From an uncultured Serinicoccus sp. (GTDB lineage: Bacteria; Actinomycetota; Actinomycetes; Actinomycetales; Dermatophilaceae), in assembly GCF_947487915.1 (NCBI RefSeq), contig NZ_CANKYH010000001.1, forward strand, positions 62,001 through 126,000: a DNA stretch of 64,000 bases, written 5' to 3'. The stretch's first letter is position 1; each line of letters begins with the position of its first letter. The notes below the pieces were generated by a model. It searched no databases, was not told the DNA's origin, and was given only the letters and a program-made list of their open reading frames with translations. Of this stretch, positions 16,153 through 23,760 are shown piece by piece. Position numbers and translations under genes: made by a program.

Positions 16153-16880
16153 CGGCACGTGTACCCCCCGTCGACGGGCAGGTGGGCGCCGGTGATCATC
16201 GAGGCGCCCTCGCCGAGGAGGAAGACGACGGGCGCCGCGACCTCGGCCTGCGTCGCCCAGCGCCCGAGCGGCATCTGCTCCAGGAACGGCGGGCCGACGT
16301 CCTCGCGACCCCAGTAGAACTCCGACATCTCGGTCATGACGACCGTCGGGTGCACGCTGTTGACCCGGATGCCGTGCGGACCGAGCTCCAGGGCGCTGAC
16401 CCGGGTGATGTTGTCCAGCGCGGCCTTGGACGAGCCGTAGGACACGTGGTTCGGCAGCGCCACGAGCGAGGCCTGGCTGGACACGTTGACGATGGAGCCG
16501 CCGGCGCCCAGCCGGATCATGGTGCGGGCGGCGTACTTGATGACGAGCAGGGCGCCGCGCGCGTTGACCGCCATCGCGCGGTCGAAGACCTCGATGTCGG
16601 TCTCGGTGGGCGTCGCGATCTCGCCACCGAAGCCACCGCAGTTGACCACGCCCCACAGGTCGAGGCCGTCCAGAGCCGCGGCGATCTGCTCCTCGGAGGC
16701 GAGGTCGAACAGCACGGTGCGCACCCCCGTCTCGGCGACGAGGTCGGCGAGCGACTCCGGCGTGCGGGCCGCGGCGACCACGTCGGCCCCGGCCGCGACG
16801 AGGTGGCGCACGATCTCGGCGCCGATGCCGCCGGAGGCCCCGGTGACGAGGACGGTCCTGCCGTCCAGACCGCCGCTCAC
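16149..16880 (-). CDS. short-chain dehydrogenase of the L-xylulose reductase (DCXR) type
   Basis: A 243-residue classical SDR, the length of dicarbonyl/L-xylulose reductase. It has TGASGGIGAEIV at the start, an unusual VNCGGFGGE where NNAG is normal, VNVSSQAS with the catalytic Ser, YGSSK with Tyr and Lys, and the DCXR-like end SALELGPHGIRVNSVHPTVV in sections. Such enzymes interconvert ketoses and polyols with NAD(P). In this cluster it may act on the imported sugar or on the aldolase product; direction unknown. The GTG at 16880 overlaps the aldolase stop (GTGA), and its own stop overlaps the isomerase start, so the three are tightly coupled. Confidence 0.85.
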   Translation of the reverse strand: MSGGLDGRTVLVTGASGGIGAEIVRHLVAAGADVVAAARTPESLADLVAETGVRTVLFDLASEEQIAAALDGLDLWGVVNCGGFGGEIATPTETDIEVFDRAMAVNARGALLVIKYAARTMIRLGAGGSIVNVSSQASLVALPNHVSYGSSKAALDNITRVSALELGPHGIRVNSVHPTVVMTEMSEFYWGREDVGPPFLEQMPLGRWATQAEVAAPVVFLLGEGASMITGAHLPVDGGYTCR

Positions 16881-17806
16881 GCGGGGACCCCGACGGAACC
16901 CGTGGCGGTCGCAGCGTCCCTGACGGCACCGTCGATGGTGGCGGACAGCTCGGCCAGCCGCGGCTGGGCCCGGGTGCTGAGCAGCTCCTCCCGCTCCCCG
17001 GCCGTCATGGCCAGGCTGTCCTTCCACAGCGAGCGGCCGGCCATGGCCCCGGCGGCACCGTGCTCGACGGCGGTCCGCACCTGCTCCACGAAGGTGGCGT
17101 GGTCCACGCCCGCCGACAGCACGGCCCAGGGCACGTCGCCGGCGGCCGCGCTGACCTCGGCGCACGCCTGCGCCGAGCCCGGGTAGGCCAGCTTGAGCAC
17201 CTTGGCGCCGTGCTCCACCGAGACCCGCGCGGAGTCCACGACCAGCTGGCCGAAGCGCGCGGCATACTCCTCCGGCGACTCGTCCTCGAGCCGGTAGGTG
17301 AGGATCTCGACGATGAGCAGGAGGCCGGCCGCCTCGCAGCCGGCGACGAGCGCCTCCATCTCGGCGGCGACCCGCTCGACGGACGCCGGCTGGTCGGGCC
17401 GCAGGTACCACAGCATCTTGGCGGCGTCCCCGCCCAGCTCGCGCACCGTCGCGGCGGTGACCCCGGGCACGTAGCGGGTGTAGCGCAGCCCGTCCACGGT
17501 CTCGAAGCCGGAGGCGTCCATGCCCACCACCAGGGCGGTGCCGGCGGCGAGGGTGCCCTCGTCGACGACCTTGGGCAGGGCGACCTCGGGGTCGAGCAGG
17601 ATGGCGGGGGCGTGGTTGCCCAGGTGCGCGACGAGGTCGGACTTGGCCTCGGCCAGCTCCTCGACCGAGATGCCCTCCGGGCCCTCGGGGCCGTTCATCA
17701 CGGCCTTCATGCCGTTGCGCTGGTCCGCGGCGACGACGAGCATCCGGCCGGCGGGGGTGGTGAGCCGGGAGAAGGCGCGGCGCTCGAGCGTGGACAGGGT
17801 GTTCAT
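16877..17806 (-). CDS. class I aldolase of the LacD/YihT family
   Basis: A 309-residue TIM-barrel aldolase related to tagatose-1,6-bisphosphate aldolase LacD and 6-deoxy-6-sulfofructose-1-phosphate aldolase YihT. Recognisable parts are LVVAADQRNGMK near residue 23, KMLWYLRPDQ near 133, the acidic IVEILTYRL near 165, the Schiff-base Lys strand GAKVLKLAYPG near 205, WAVLSAGVDHATF near 232, and the phosphate-binding GAAGAMAGRSLWKD near 255. It should split a ketose 1-phosphate into dihydroxyacetone phosphate and an aldehyde. It follows the kinase by about 100 bp and overlaps the SDR. Which ketose it uses is undetermined; its pairing with a YihS-like isomerase resembles sulfoglycolysis. Confidence 0.85.
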   Translation of the reverse strand: MNTLSTLERRAFSRLTTPAGRMLVVAADQRNGMKAVMNGPEGPEGISVEELAEAKSDLVAHLGNHAPAILLDPEVALPKVVDEGTLAAGTALVVGMDASGFETVDGLRYTRYVPGVTAATVRELGGDAAKMLWYLRPDQPASVERVAAEMEALVAGCEAAGLLLIVEILTYRLEDESPEEYAARFGQLVVDSARVSVEHGAKVLKLAYPGSAQACAEVSAAAGDVPWAVLSAGVDHATFVEQVRTAVEHGAAGAMAGRSLWKDSLAMTAGEREELLSTRAQPRLAELSATIDGAVRDAATATGSVGVPA

Positions 17807-17841
17807 GTGGATCGCTCCTCGTGGGTTGCGGGGGTGGTGCG

Positions 17842-17893
17842 GTTCAGGGGTGGGGACGGTGCTGTTCAGGGGTGGGGACGGTGCTGTTCAGGG
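17842..17893. repeat. 22-bp tandem repeat in kinase-aldolase gap
   Basis: GTTCAGGGGTGGGGACGGTG-CT occurs twice head to tail (17842-17863 and 17864-17885), followed by the first eight bases of a third copy. It occupies about half of the 99-bp space between the kinase stop and the aldolase start. No hairpin or promoter is obvious in it. It may tune translation or simply be slippage. Confidence 0.8.
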
Positions 17894-17905
17894 CGGCGGT
17901 GGCGC

Positions 17906-19366
17906 TCAGCGGTGTGCGGGGAGTAAAGACAGGGCCGAGACGGCGGCGCCGTAGGCCGTGTCCTGGGACCGGTGGGAGACCTCCAGGCGCGGCAGGACCC
18001 GGCCCCGGGCCTCCCGGACGCTGGCCCAGGACGTCCAGCCGCCGGTGAGCAGCGCCGAGGTGGCCGGCGGCAGCTCGCGGTCCAGGACCTCGACGAGGCG
18101 CGCGATCTCCTCGTTGCCGTGCTCGAGCACCGCCCGCATGAGCAGGGCCGGCGACACCTCGTCCGTGCCGATCCGCAGCGCGAGCTCGCCGTCGTCGTTG
18201 CGGGCGCCCGCGACGGTGATGCCGCTGCAGGGGGCGTCCGCCGGCAGGGCCAGCACCGCCTCGTCGAGGGCCCGGTGGGACGGCTCGTCGACCATCCCCA
18301 GCATCGTGAGGGTGCGCCGCATGAGCAGGCCGGTCTTGACGCCGGCGACGACCACCCAGCGGCCGGGGACGACGTGCGGGACGCAGTTGATGAGGGAGGC
18401 CCCCAGCCGGCTGCGCGCCTCGAAGGTCAGCGGCGTGTCGATGACCCGCAGGAGCACCTCGGCGGTCCCGAGGGAGACGTGGTAGCGCCCTCCTGGCGAG
18501 GCGGTGGTGTCCGGGTCCGCGGCTGCGGCTGCGGGCTCGTGGTCGTCGCCCTGCGCAGGGTCGTCGCCCTGGTCGTGGTCGTCGCCGTGAGCATGGTCGC
18601 GCTCGCTCGCGCGGCTCGAGACCAGGTGGTCGTGCCCGGCGACGCTGAGCTCGGCCTGCGCGAACGCCTCGGGGACCCGGGCGGCGTCGACGCGGCCGAC
18701 CGGCGTGCCGGCGTCGACCAGCGGCGGGACGACCTGCGCCCCCACGCCGAGGTGGGCGAGCAGCTCGGGCCAGACCTGCCCGGTCTCCACCTGCAGCAGC
18801 CCGGTGCGGGCCGCCAGCGAGCGCTCCGCGACGACCGGCCCGCCGAGGGCGTGCACGACGAACTCGGGCAGGCCCAGCCAGCGTGCGTCCGCCACCGGTG
18901 CGCCACGGTCGCGCAGGTGGGCGATCTTGGCGGCCGAGACCTGGACGCCCCAGGGCAGCCCGGTGCGCCCGGGGAACTGCGCCCGCAGGTCGGCCGGCAG
19001 CGCCTCGACCGCGTCCGCACCGGTGCGGTCGAACCACGCGAAGGCGGGGGCGAGCACCCGGCCGTCGGGGCCCAGGAGGAAGCCGGACTCCCCCATCCCG
19101 GTGACGGACAGGACCTCGACCCGGGGCGGCGCCCCGGCGGCCCCGGCGTCGCCGCCGCCGAGGGTGGTGAGCTGGCGGGCCGCGTCGTCGAGGACCTCGT
19201 GCACGGCCGCGACCAGGGCACTCTCGGTGAGGACGACGGCGCCGGCCTCGTCCTCCTCCCAGGGGGTGGCGGTGCGGCTCAGCGCGACCTCCTCGCCCCG
19301 GTCGTCCAGGACGAGCAGCTTGATCCCGGTGCTGCCCAGGTCGAGCCCGGCTACCAGTGTCGGCAC
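17906..19366 (-). CDS. FGGY-family carbohydrate kinase with a His/Asp-rich insertion
   Basis: A 486-residue sugar kinase with the N-terminal phosphate-1 loop GLDLGSTGIKLLV, substrate-loop region around VTGMGESGF, and a C-terminal GGWTSWASV segment of the ATP site. FGGY kinases phosphorylate ketoses or polyols such as xylulose and ribulose. Between GHDH (245-247) and GGRYHVSLGTAE (from 292) lies a ~40-residue run dominated by Asp, His, Gly, Gln and Ala that typical members lack; it falls at a surface loop and could be flexible or metal-binding. GTG start at 19366 with GGAG four bases upstream. Preceded by the sugar-binding protein gene with a stem-loop between; followed by the aldolase. Probably phosphorylates the ketose made by the AGE-type isomerase. 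Confidence 0.85.
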   Translation of the reverse strand: MPTLVAGLDLGSTGIKLLVLDDRGEEVALSRTATPWEEDEAGAVVLTESALVAAVHEVLDDAARQLTTLGGGDAGAAGAPPRVEVLSVTGMGESGFLLGPDGRVLAPAFAWFDRTGADAVEALPADLRAQFPGRTGLPWGVQVSAAKIAHLRDRGAPVADARWLGLPEFVVHALGGPVVAERSLAARTGLLQVETGQVWPELLAHLGVGAQVVPPLVDAGTPVGRVDAARVPEAFAQAELSVAGHDHLVSSRASERDHAHGDDHDQGDDPAQGDDHEPAAAAADPDTTASPGGRYHVSLGTAEVLLRVIDTPLTFEARSRLGASLINCVPHVVPGRWVVVAGVKTGLLMRRTLTMLGMVDEPSHRALDEAVLALPADAPCSGITVAGARNDDGELALRIGTDEVSPALLMRAVLEHGNEEIARLVEVLDRELPPATSALLTGGWTSWASVREARGRVLPRLEVSHRSQDTAYGAAVSALSLLPAHR

Positions 19367-19465
19367 GTCGCTCCTTCTCTGCGTGGTGCTCCCGCGGGCT
19401 GCCGCGGGGGGTCGGGTGGGTCGGGATGGTCGGTGCTCTGCGCCGGGTCGCGGCCGGCGCCGGGA

Positions 19466-19498
19466 CGTGGTGCCCCGTTCCAGGGCCGGGGCACCACG
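19466..19498 (-). terminator. stem-loop after the sugar-binding protein gene
   Basis: CGTGGTGCCCC (19466-19476) and GGGGCACCACG (19488-19498) form a perfect 11-bp stem with an 11-base loop, 20 bp past the stop of the binding-protein gene in the direction of transcription. No U tract follows. Such structures commonly stabilise the upstream message or partly terminate, giving more binding protein than downstream enzymes; that role is inferred. Confidence 0.6.
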
Positions 19499-19517
19499 CC
19501 CGGGGGTCAGCGCCGGG

Positions 19518-20525
19518 TCAGCACTCGGAGGCGTAGAGGGCCGCCTGGCCCTCCTCGCTGTCCAGGGTGTCGGCGGTGACGATGGTGAAGCCCGTCTGGA
19601 TCTGGGCCTCGGTCTCCTCGCCCTCGAGCGCCATGAGGGCCTGCTCGACGCCCTGGTAGCCGATCTCGTAGGGCTGCTGGGCGATGATGGCCTGCACGGT
19701 GCCGTCCTCGAGGGCCTCGACCTGGGCGGGGCCGGCGTCGAAGCCGACCACCTGAACCTCACCGGAGACACCCGCCTGCTCGATGCCGGTGGCGGCGCCC
19801 TCGGCGCTGAAGATGTTGGTCGCGAAGATCGCCACCAGGTCGGGGTCGCGCTGCAGCGCCGAGGTGACGATCGAGGCCGCCCGCGCCGGCTGGTTCTGGG
19901 CGTACTCCACGCCGACGTACTCGAAGGAGTCGTCCTGCGCCACGGCCTCCTCGAAGCCCTGGACCCGGTCGTCCGAGGTCGAGATGCCCGGCTGGTTGTC
20001 GATGACGAGCACCTTGCCGCCGTCGGGCGCCAGCTCCTGGATGGCCTCGAAGGCCGCGGCGCCACCGCCGACGTTGTCCGAGGCGATCTCGGAAACCGCG
20101 AAGGAGGGGTCCTCCACCGTGGTGTCCACCAGGACGACCTCGCTGTTCTCGGCGGCGTCCTCGAGGGGTCGCTGCAGCGCGGTCACGTCGTTCGGGGCGA
20201 TGAGGATGGCGTCCGGCTCGTTGGCCGAGACCGAGGTCACGATCGGCTGCTGCAGCGCCGGGTCCCAGCGCTGCGGGCCCTGGACGGACACCTCGGCGCC
20301 CATCTCCTCGGCGGCGGCGCGCACGCCGCACTCCATGGAGATGTAGAAGTTGTCGCCGATGACGCCCTGGATGAAGGCGACCTGGGGGGTGCCGGAGGAG
20401 CCACCCTCGGCCTGGGTGCCGTCGGCGCCGTCGCCGCCGCTGTCGGCGTCACCGCCTCCGCAGGCGGCCAGCCCCGTGGTGGCGAGAGCGGCGGCGAGGA
20501 TCGTCATTGATCGGTGGAGTCGCAT
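19518..20525 (-). CDS. RbsB-like sugar ABC importer substrate-binding lipoprotein
   Basis: A 335-residue lipoprotein: signal with lipobox LAAC near residue 21, a Gly/Asp/Ser linker to ~47, then a periplasmic-binding-protein type I fold. Features are VAFIQGVIGDNFYISM at the start of domain 1, DAILIAPND near 105, IDNQPGIST with the hinge, FATNIFSAEGA and VVGFDAGPAQVEAL. Six-residue spacing follows AGGA before the ATG at 20525, which overlaps the permease stop by one base (TGATG). Family members bind ribose, fructose, xylose or inositol. The ligand is unknown but is presumably the substrate of the following kinase, aldolase and isomerase. Its three acidic aromatic-poor pocket segments give no safe prediction. 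Confidence 0.88.
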   Translation of the reverse strand: MRLHRSMTILAAALATTGLAACGGGDADSGGDGADGTQAEGGSSGTPQVAFIQGVIGDNFYISMECGVRAAAEEMGAEVSVQGPQRWDPALQQPIVTSVSANEPDAILIAPNDVTALQRPLEDAAENSEVVLVDTTVEDPSFAVSEIASDNVGGGAAAFEAIQELAPDGGKVLVIDNQPGISTSDDRVQGFEEAVAQDDSFEYVGVEYAQNQPARAASIVTSALQRDPDLVAIFATNIFSAEGAATGIEQAGVSGEVQVVGFDAGPAQVEALEDGTVQAIIAQQPYEIGYQGVEQALMALEGEETEAQIQTGFTIVTADTLDSEEGQAALYASEC

Positions 20526-21643
20526 CAGGAGTCCTTTCGGTGGTGGGTGAAGATGCGGGAGAGGAAAGAGCTGCGGGGGCGGCCGCGGGTCGCGGACGCG
20601 CGGCGGACCTGGTCGAAGTAGACGGCGCCGATGAGGAAGGCCCCGACCACGACCTGCTGCCAGTACGGCGCCACCCCGAGGATGACGAAGCCGTTGCGCA
20701 GCGTCGCCGGGATGAGCAGGCCGACCACCGTGCCGAAGACGGTCCCGATGCCCCCGAAGAGGCTGGTCCCGCCGATGACGACGCCGGCGATGACGTCCAG
20801 GTTGGTGAGGCTGTGCCCGGCGATCGTGGTGGACCGGAAGAAGGTCAGGTTGAGGATGCCGGCGAGCCCGGCGAGCAGCCCGGCGAAGGCATACACCTTG
20901 ATGAGCTGCCGGTCGACCTTGATGCCGACCCGGCGGCACGCCTCGGGGTTGGAGCCGACCGCGCTGGTGTGCAGGCCGAACCGGGTGCGGCGCAGCAGCA
21001 CGATGCCCAGGAGGACGACGAGTGCCGCCACCAGCACCAGGATGGGGATCCCGGCCACCTGGCCGAACCCGACGGTGTTGACCAGGACGTCCGGGACGGC
21101 GCGGCGGTCGATGCCGCCGGTGAAGACCTGCGCCAGACCGAGCGCGGCGCCGAAGGTGCCGAGCGTGACGATCATGGGCGGGACCTTGGCCTTGGCGACG
21201 AAGAAGCCGTTGACCAGGCCCCACCCCAGCCCGCAGCCCAGCGCCACCAGGATGCCGACGAGCGCCACGCCCCAGCCCTGACCGTCCCCGAGGCGTTCCA
21301 TCGTCAGCGACGAGACCACCCCGCTGAAGACCAGGATCGAGCCCATGGACAGGTCGATGCCACCGGTGACGATGATGAAGGTCGTCCCCACGCCGAGCAC
21401 GGCGAGGATGGCGACGCTGACCGCGATGTTGCGGAAGTTGTTGACGTCGAGGAAGGCCGTGGGGGCCATGGCGCTGAAGATCGCGCAGATGACCAGCCAG
21501 ACGAGCACGATCTGCAGGGCCTGCGCCTGCACCCGACGGCGCAGCTGCTCCCCGACGGAGGCCCGGGGGGCCGCCTCGGCGTCACCGGCCCCGACCGGCT
21601 GGTCGCCGGCGAGGTCGTCCTTGGTGTGCGTGGCGTTGCTCAT
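20525..21643 (-). CDS. RbsC-like sugar ABC importer permease
   Basis: A 372-residue inner-membrane permease with about ten transmembrane helices beginning near residue 42 after a charged cytoplasmic head. The family signatures TGGIDLSMGSIL (near residue 93) and the coupling region GSNPEACRRVGIKVDRQLI (near 232) are present, as is GVVIGGTSLFGGIGTVFGT. The tail is short and basic. It overlaps the ATPase gene by four bases (ATGA) and the binding-protein gene by one, so the importer is translated as a coupled unit. It pairs with the adjacent single-domain ATPase to move one monosaccharide into the cell. Confidence 0.93.
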   Translation of the reverse strand: MSNATHTKDDLAGDQPVGAGDAEAAPRASVGEQLRRRVQAQALQIVLVWLVICAIFSAMAPTAFLDVNNFRNIAVSVAILAVLGVGTTFIIVTGGIDLSMGSILVFSGVVSSLTMERLGDGQGWGVALVGILVALGCGLGWGLVNGFFVAKAKVPPMIVTLGTFGAALGLAQVFTGGIDRRAVPDVLVNTVGFGQVAGIPILVLVAALVVLLGIVLLRRTRFGLHTSAVGSNPEACRRVGIKVDRQLIKVYAFAGLLAGLAGILNLTFFRSTTIAGHSLTNLDVIAGVVIGGTSLFGGIGTVFGTVVGLLIPATLRNGFVILGVAPYWQQVVVGAFLIGAVYFDQVRRASATRGRPRSSFLSRIFTHHRKDS

Positions 21644-22407
21644 GATGCCTCCCTGGTGTCGAGCGCCCCGGTCATGGCGCCGACGAGCTCCTCGACGCTG
21701 GAGGACTTCGCGTCGAAGACCGCGACGCGGCGGCCCTGACGCATGACGTGGACCCGGTCCGAGACCTCGAGGACCTCGGGCATGGAGTGGCTGATGTAGA
21801 CGACGCCCAGCCCCTGGTCACGGATCCGGCGGATGAGGTCGAGCACCCCCTTGGTCTGCACGACGCCGAGCGCGGCGGTCGGCTCGTCGAGGAAGATCAC
21901 CTTGTCGGCCCAGGTGGCCGCCCGGGCGACCGCGATGGCCTGGCGCTGGCCGCCGGACATGCCGCTGACCGCTCCCTCGTAGTCGCGCACGGTCGCACCG
22001 AGGCTGTCGAAGGCCTCGGCGCCGCGCCGGCGCATCTCGGCCCGCTGCATGAGGCCGAGCCGGCCCAGCAGCCCCGGCCGCATGAGCTCGCGGCCGAGAT
22101 ACATGTTCTGGATGGGGTCGAGGTGGTTGGCCAGCGCCAGGTCCTGGAAGACCGTCTCCACCCCCAGGTCGCGTGCCTGGTTCGGGTTGGTGAGCGTGAG
22201 CTCCTTGCCCTCGAAGGAGAGGGTGCCGCCGTCCGGGACGTCGGCCCCGGCCAGGATCCGCACGAGGGTGGACTTGCCGGCGCCGTTGTCGCCGATGAGC
22301 GCGGAGACCTCCCCGGGACGGACGTCGAAGTCCGCACCGTCCAGCGCCTGCACGGCGCCGAACCGGCGGACGATGCCGCGCGCCTCGTAGATCGCGTCGG
22401 TGCTCAT
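21640..22407 (-). CDS. single-domain sugar ABC importer ATPase (FrcA-like)
   Basis: A 255-residue ATPase with Walker A GDNGAGKST (residues ~41-49), Q-loop in VETVFQDLALA, signature MSGGQRQAI, Walker B KVIFLDEPTAALG and H-loop SHSMPE. RbsA/XylG proteins normally fuse two such domains (~500 residues); this has one, like FrcA, so it must act as a dimer. The ATG at 22407 has AGGAG eight bases upstream and also overlaps the stop of a 21-codon reading frame. Cotranscribed with permease and binding protein. Confidence 0.92.
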   Translation of the reverse strand: MSTDAIYEARGIVRRFGAVQALDGADFDVRPGEVSALIGDNGAGKSTLVRILAGADVPDGGTLSFEGKELTLTNPNQARDLGVETVFQDLALANHLDPIQNMYLGRELMRPGLLGRLGLMQRAEMRRRGAEAFDSLGATVRDYEGAVSGMSGGQRQAIAVARAATWADKVIFLDEPTAALGVVQTKGVLDLIRRIRDQGLGVVYISHSMPEVLEVSDRVHVMRQGRRVAVFDAKSSSVEELVGAMTGALDTREAS

Positions 22408-22469
22408 CGGGTCGGCTCCTTGCTGATGTGGTCCTCGGGGATGTCGCACCCCGTCGTCGCGGTGAACAT
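22404..22469 (-). CDS. 21-residue mini-ORF coupled to the ABC ATPase
   Basis: An ATG at 22469 directly follows a textbook GAAGGAGG ribosome site and opens a 21-codon frame whose TGA overlaps the ATPase ATG by four bases. It begins 12 bp after the LacI stop. The peptide (Met-Phe-Thr-Ala-Thr-Thr-Gly-Cys-Asp start, Pro-Thr-Arg end) has one Cys and no hydrophobic stretch. It could be a coupling leader, a small protein, or chance; the ribosome site is stronger than that of the ATPase itself. Confidence 0.4.
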   Translation of the reverse strand: MFTATTGCDIPEDHISKEPTR

Positions 22470-22480
22470 GTGCCTCCTTC

Positions 22481-23539
22481 TCAGGCTCGGGACATCTGCT
22501 GGCGGGTGGGGGGTGCGGCGATCTCGCCGGTCCCACGGGGGATCAGTCGGGCGGGCACCTCGATGACCCCGGTCGGCCCGTGGGCGGGGTCGTGCGGGGG
22601 CAGGTGGGCCAGCAGGGCCTCCGCCGCGGTCTGCGCGATCCGCCGGGCCGAGTGGTCGACGACGGTCACCGCGGGCTGCACGCTGTCCGCCATGGTGAAG
22701 TCCCCGAAGGACACGAGCGCCACGTCGGTGCGCCCGAACTGGTGCAGGGCGGGAACCACCCCGAGGGAGAGCCGAGAGCTGCAGGAGAAGATCGCCGTGG
22801 CCGGGTCGGCGAGGTCCAGCACCTGGCGCACCTGGCGCATCGCCGAGCTCTCGTCGTCGCACTCCATGCGCATCAGCTCGGGGGCCACCTCGACGCCGGC
22901 CTCGGTCAGCGCGCGGCGGTACCCCTCCTGCCGCCCCCGGGTGGTGGGCAGGTCGAGCGAGTCGCTGAGCAGGGCCACCCGACGGTGGCCGTGCGCCAGC
23001 AGGTGACGGGTCGCCTCGAAGGCCATGCCGGGGTCGTCGGAGACCACCGAGGCGGCCCCCTCGACGTGGCCGACGCGGTCCACGAAGACGACCGGGGTGC
23101 CGGCCAGGTCCGCGGCGGAGATCGAGGCTGGCGTGGTCGGCGCGACGATGACGCCGGCGCAGCGCCGGCGCACGAGGCTGCGGACGATGTCGCGCTCCCG
23201 GCCCTCCTGGCGGTTGCTGGAGGCGAGCAGGCAGCTGTAGCCGGCGGCGTCCAGCACCGACTCCAGGGTCGCGGCCAGCTCGGAGAAGAAGATGTCACCG
23301 ATGCTGTCGACGACGACACCGACGGTGCGGTCGTGGCCCGCGCGCAGCGAGCGGGCCGCGGGGTCTGGCTCGTAGGCCAGCGACTCCATCGCGTCCTGGA
23401 CCGCCTGCCGGGTGGCGCTGGACACGTTCGGCCCGTCGTTGAGCACCCGCGAGGCGGTCTTGAGGCTGACGCCGGCCAGCGCGGCGACGTCGCGGAGGGT
23501 GGGGCCGGAGATCCGCCGGCGGGGGGTGAGGGAGGTCAT
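22481..23539 (-). CDS. LacI-family repressor of the sugar cluster
   Basis: A 352-residue LacI/GalR regulator. The N-terminal DNA-binding part reads TLRDVAALAGVSLKTASRVLND (two halves around residues 14-35) with the hinge helix DPAARSLRAG near 60, followed by the sugar-binding core from TVGVVVDSIGDIFF. SFGDFTMAD near 278 is the core region where FDD is usual. GGGAGG precedes the ATG at 23539. It is the first gene of the leftward operon, and two LacI-type palindromes lie upstream at 23629-23683, so it probably represses itself and the importer, kinase, aldolase and isomerase genes. The effector would be the cluster's sugar or sugar phosphate. Confidence 0.9.
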   Translation of the reverse strand: MTSLTPRRRISGPTLRDVAALAGVSLKTASRVLNDGPNVSSATRQAVQDAMESLAYEPDPAARSLRAGHDRTVGVVVDSIGDIFFSELAATLESVLDAAGYSCLLASSNRQEGRERDIVRSLVRRRCAGVIVAPTTPASISAADLAGTPVVFVDRVGHVEGAASVVSDDPGMAFEATRHLLAHGHRRVALLSDSLDLPTTRGRQEGYRRALTEAGVEVAPELMRMECDDESSAMRQVRQVLDLADPATAIFSCSSRLSLGVVPALHQFGRTDVALVSFGDFTMADSVQPAVTVVDHSARRIAQTAAEALLAHLPPHDPAHGPTGVIEVPARLIPRGTGEIAAPPTRQQMSRA

Positions 23540-23628
23540 CGACGACCTCCCCGAGAACCGGGTGCACCAGCACGCCGCAGCGTGTGCGCTCGCTCCGCCA
23601 TGGAGGCCTCCGGTCGTCGTTGTCCATC

Positions 23629-23683
23629 GTTGTCATCTGCTGACAACAGGAGTCTGCCTCGGCGATGACACCGTTGTCAACGG
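23629..23683. promoter_or_regulatory. two palindromic operators upstream of the LacI-led sugar operon
   Basis: GTTGTCA-TCTGC-TGACAAC (23629-23647) is a perfect 7+5+7 inverted repeat, and CCGTTGTCAACGG (23671-23683) is a perfect 13-bp palindrome. Both share the half-site GTTGTCA and are about 39 bp apart centre to centre, close to four helical turns. An extra GTTGT half-site lies just left at about 23618. They are 90-145 bp upstream of the regulator start and no other gene begins there rightward. Confidence 0.78.
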
Positions 23684-23760
23684 ATCGGCCGGACGAGTTT
23701 CTGGACGTGGATGAACGCGCGCCTCTCAGAGCGACGTGCAGCGCTCGTTCCGGGCGAGCC

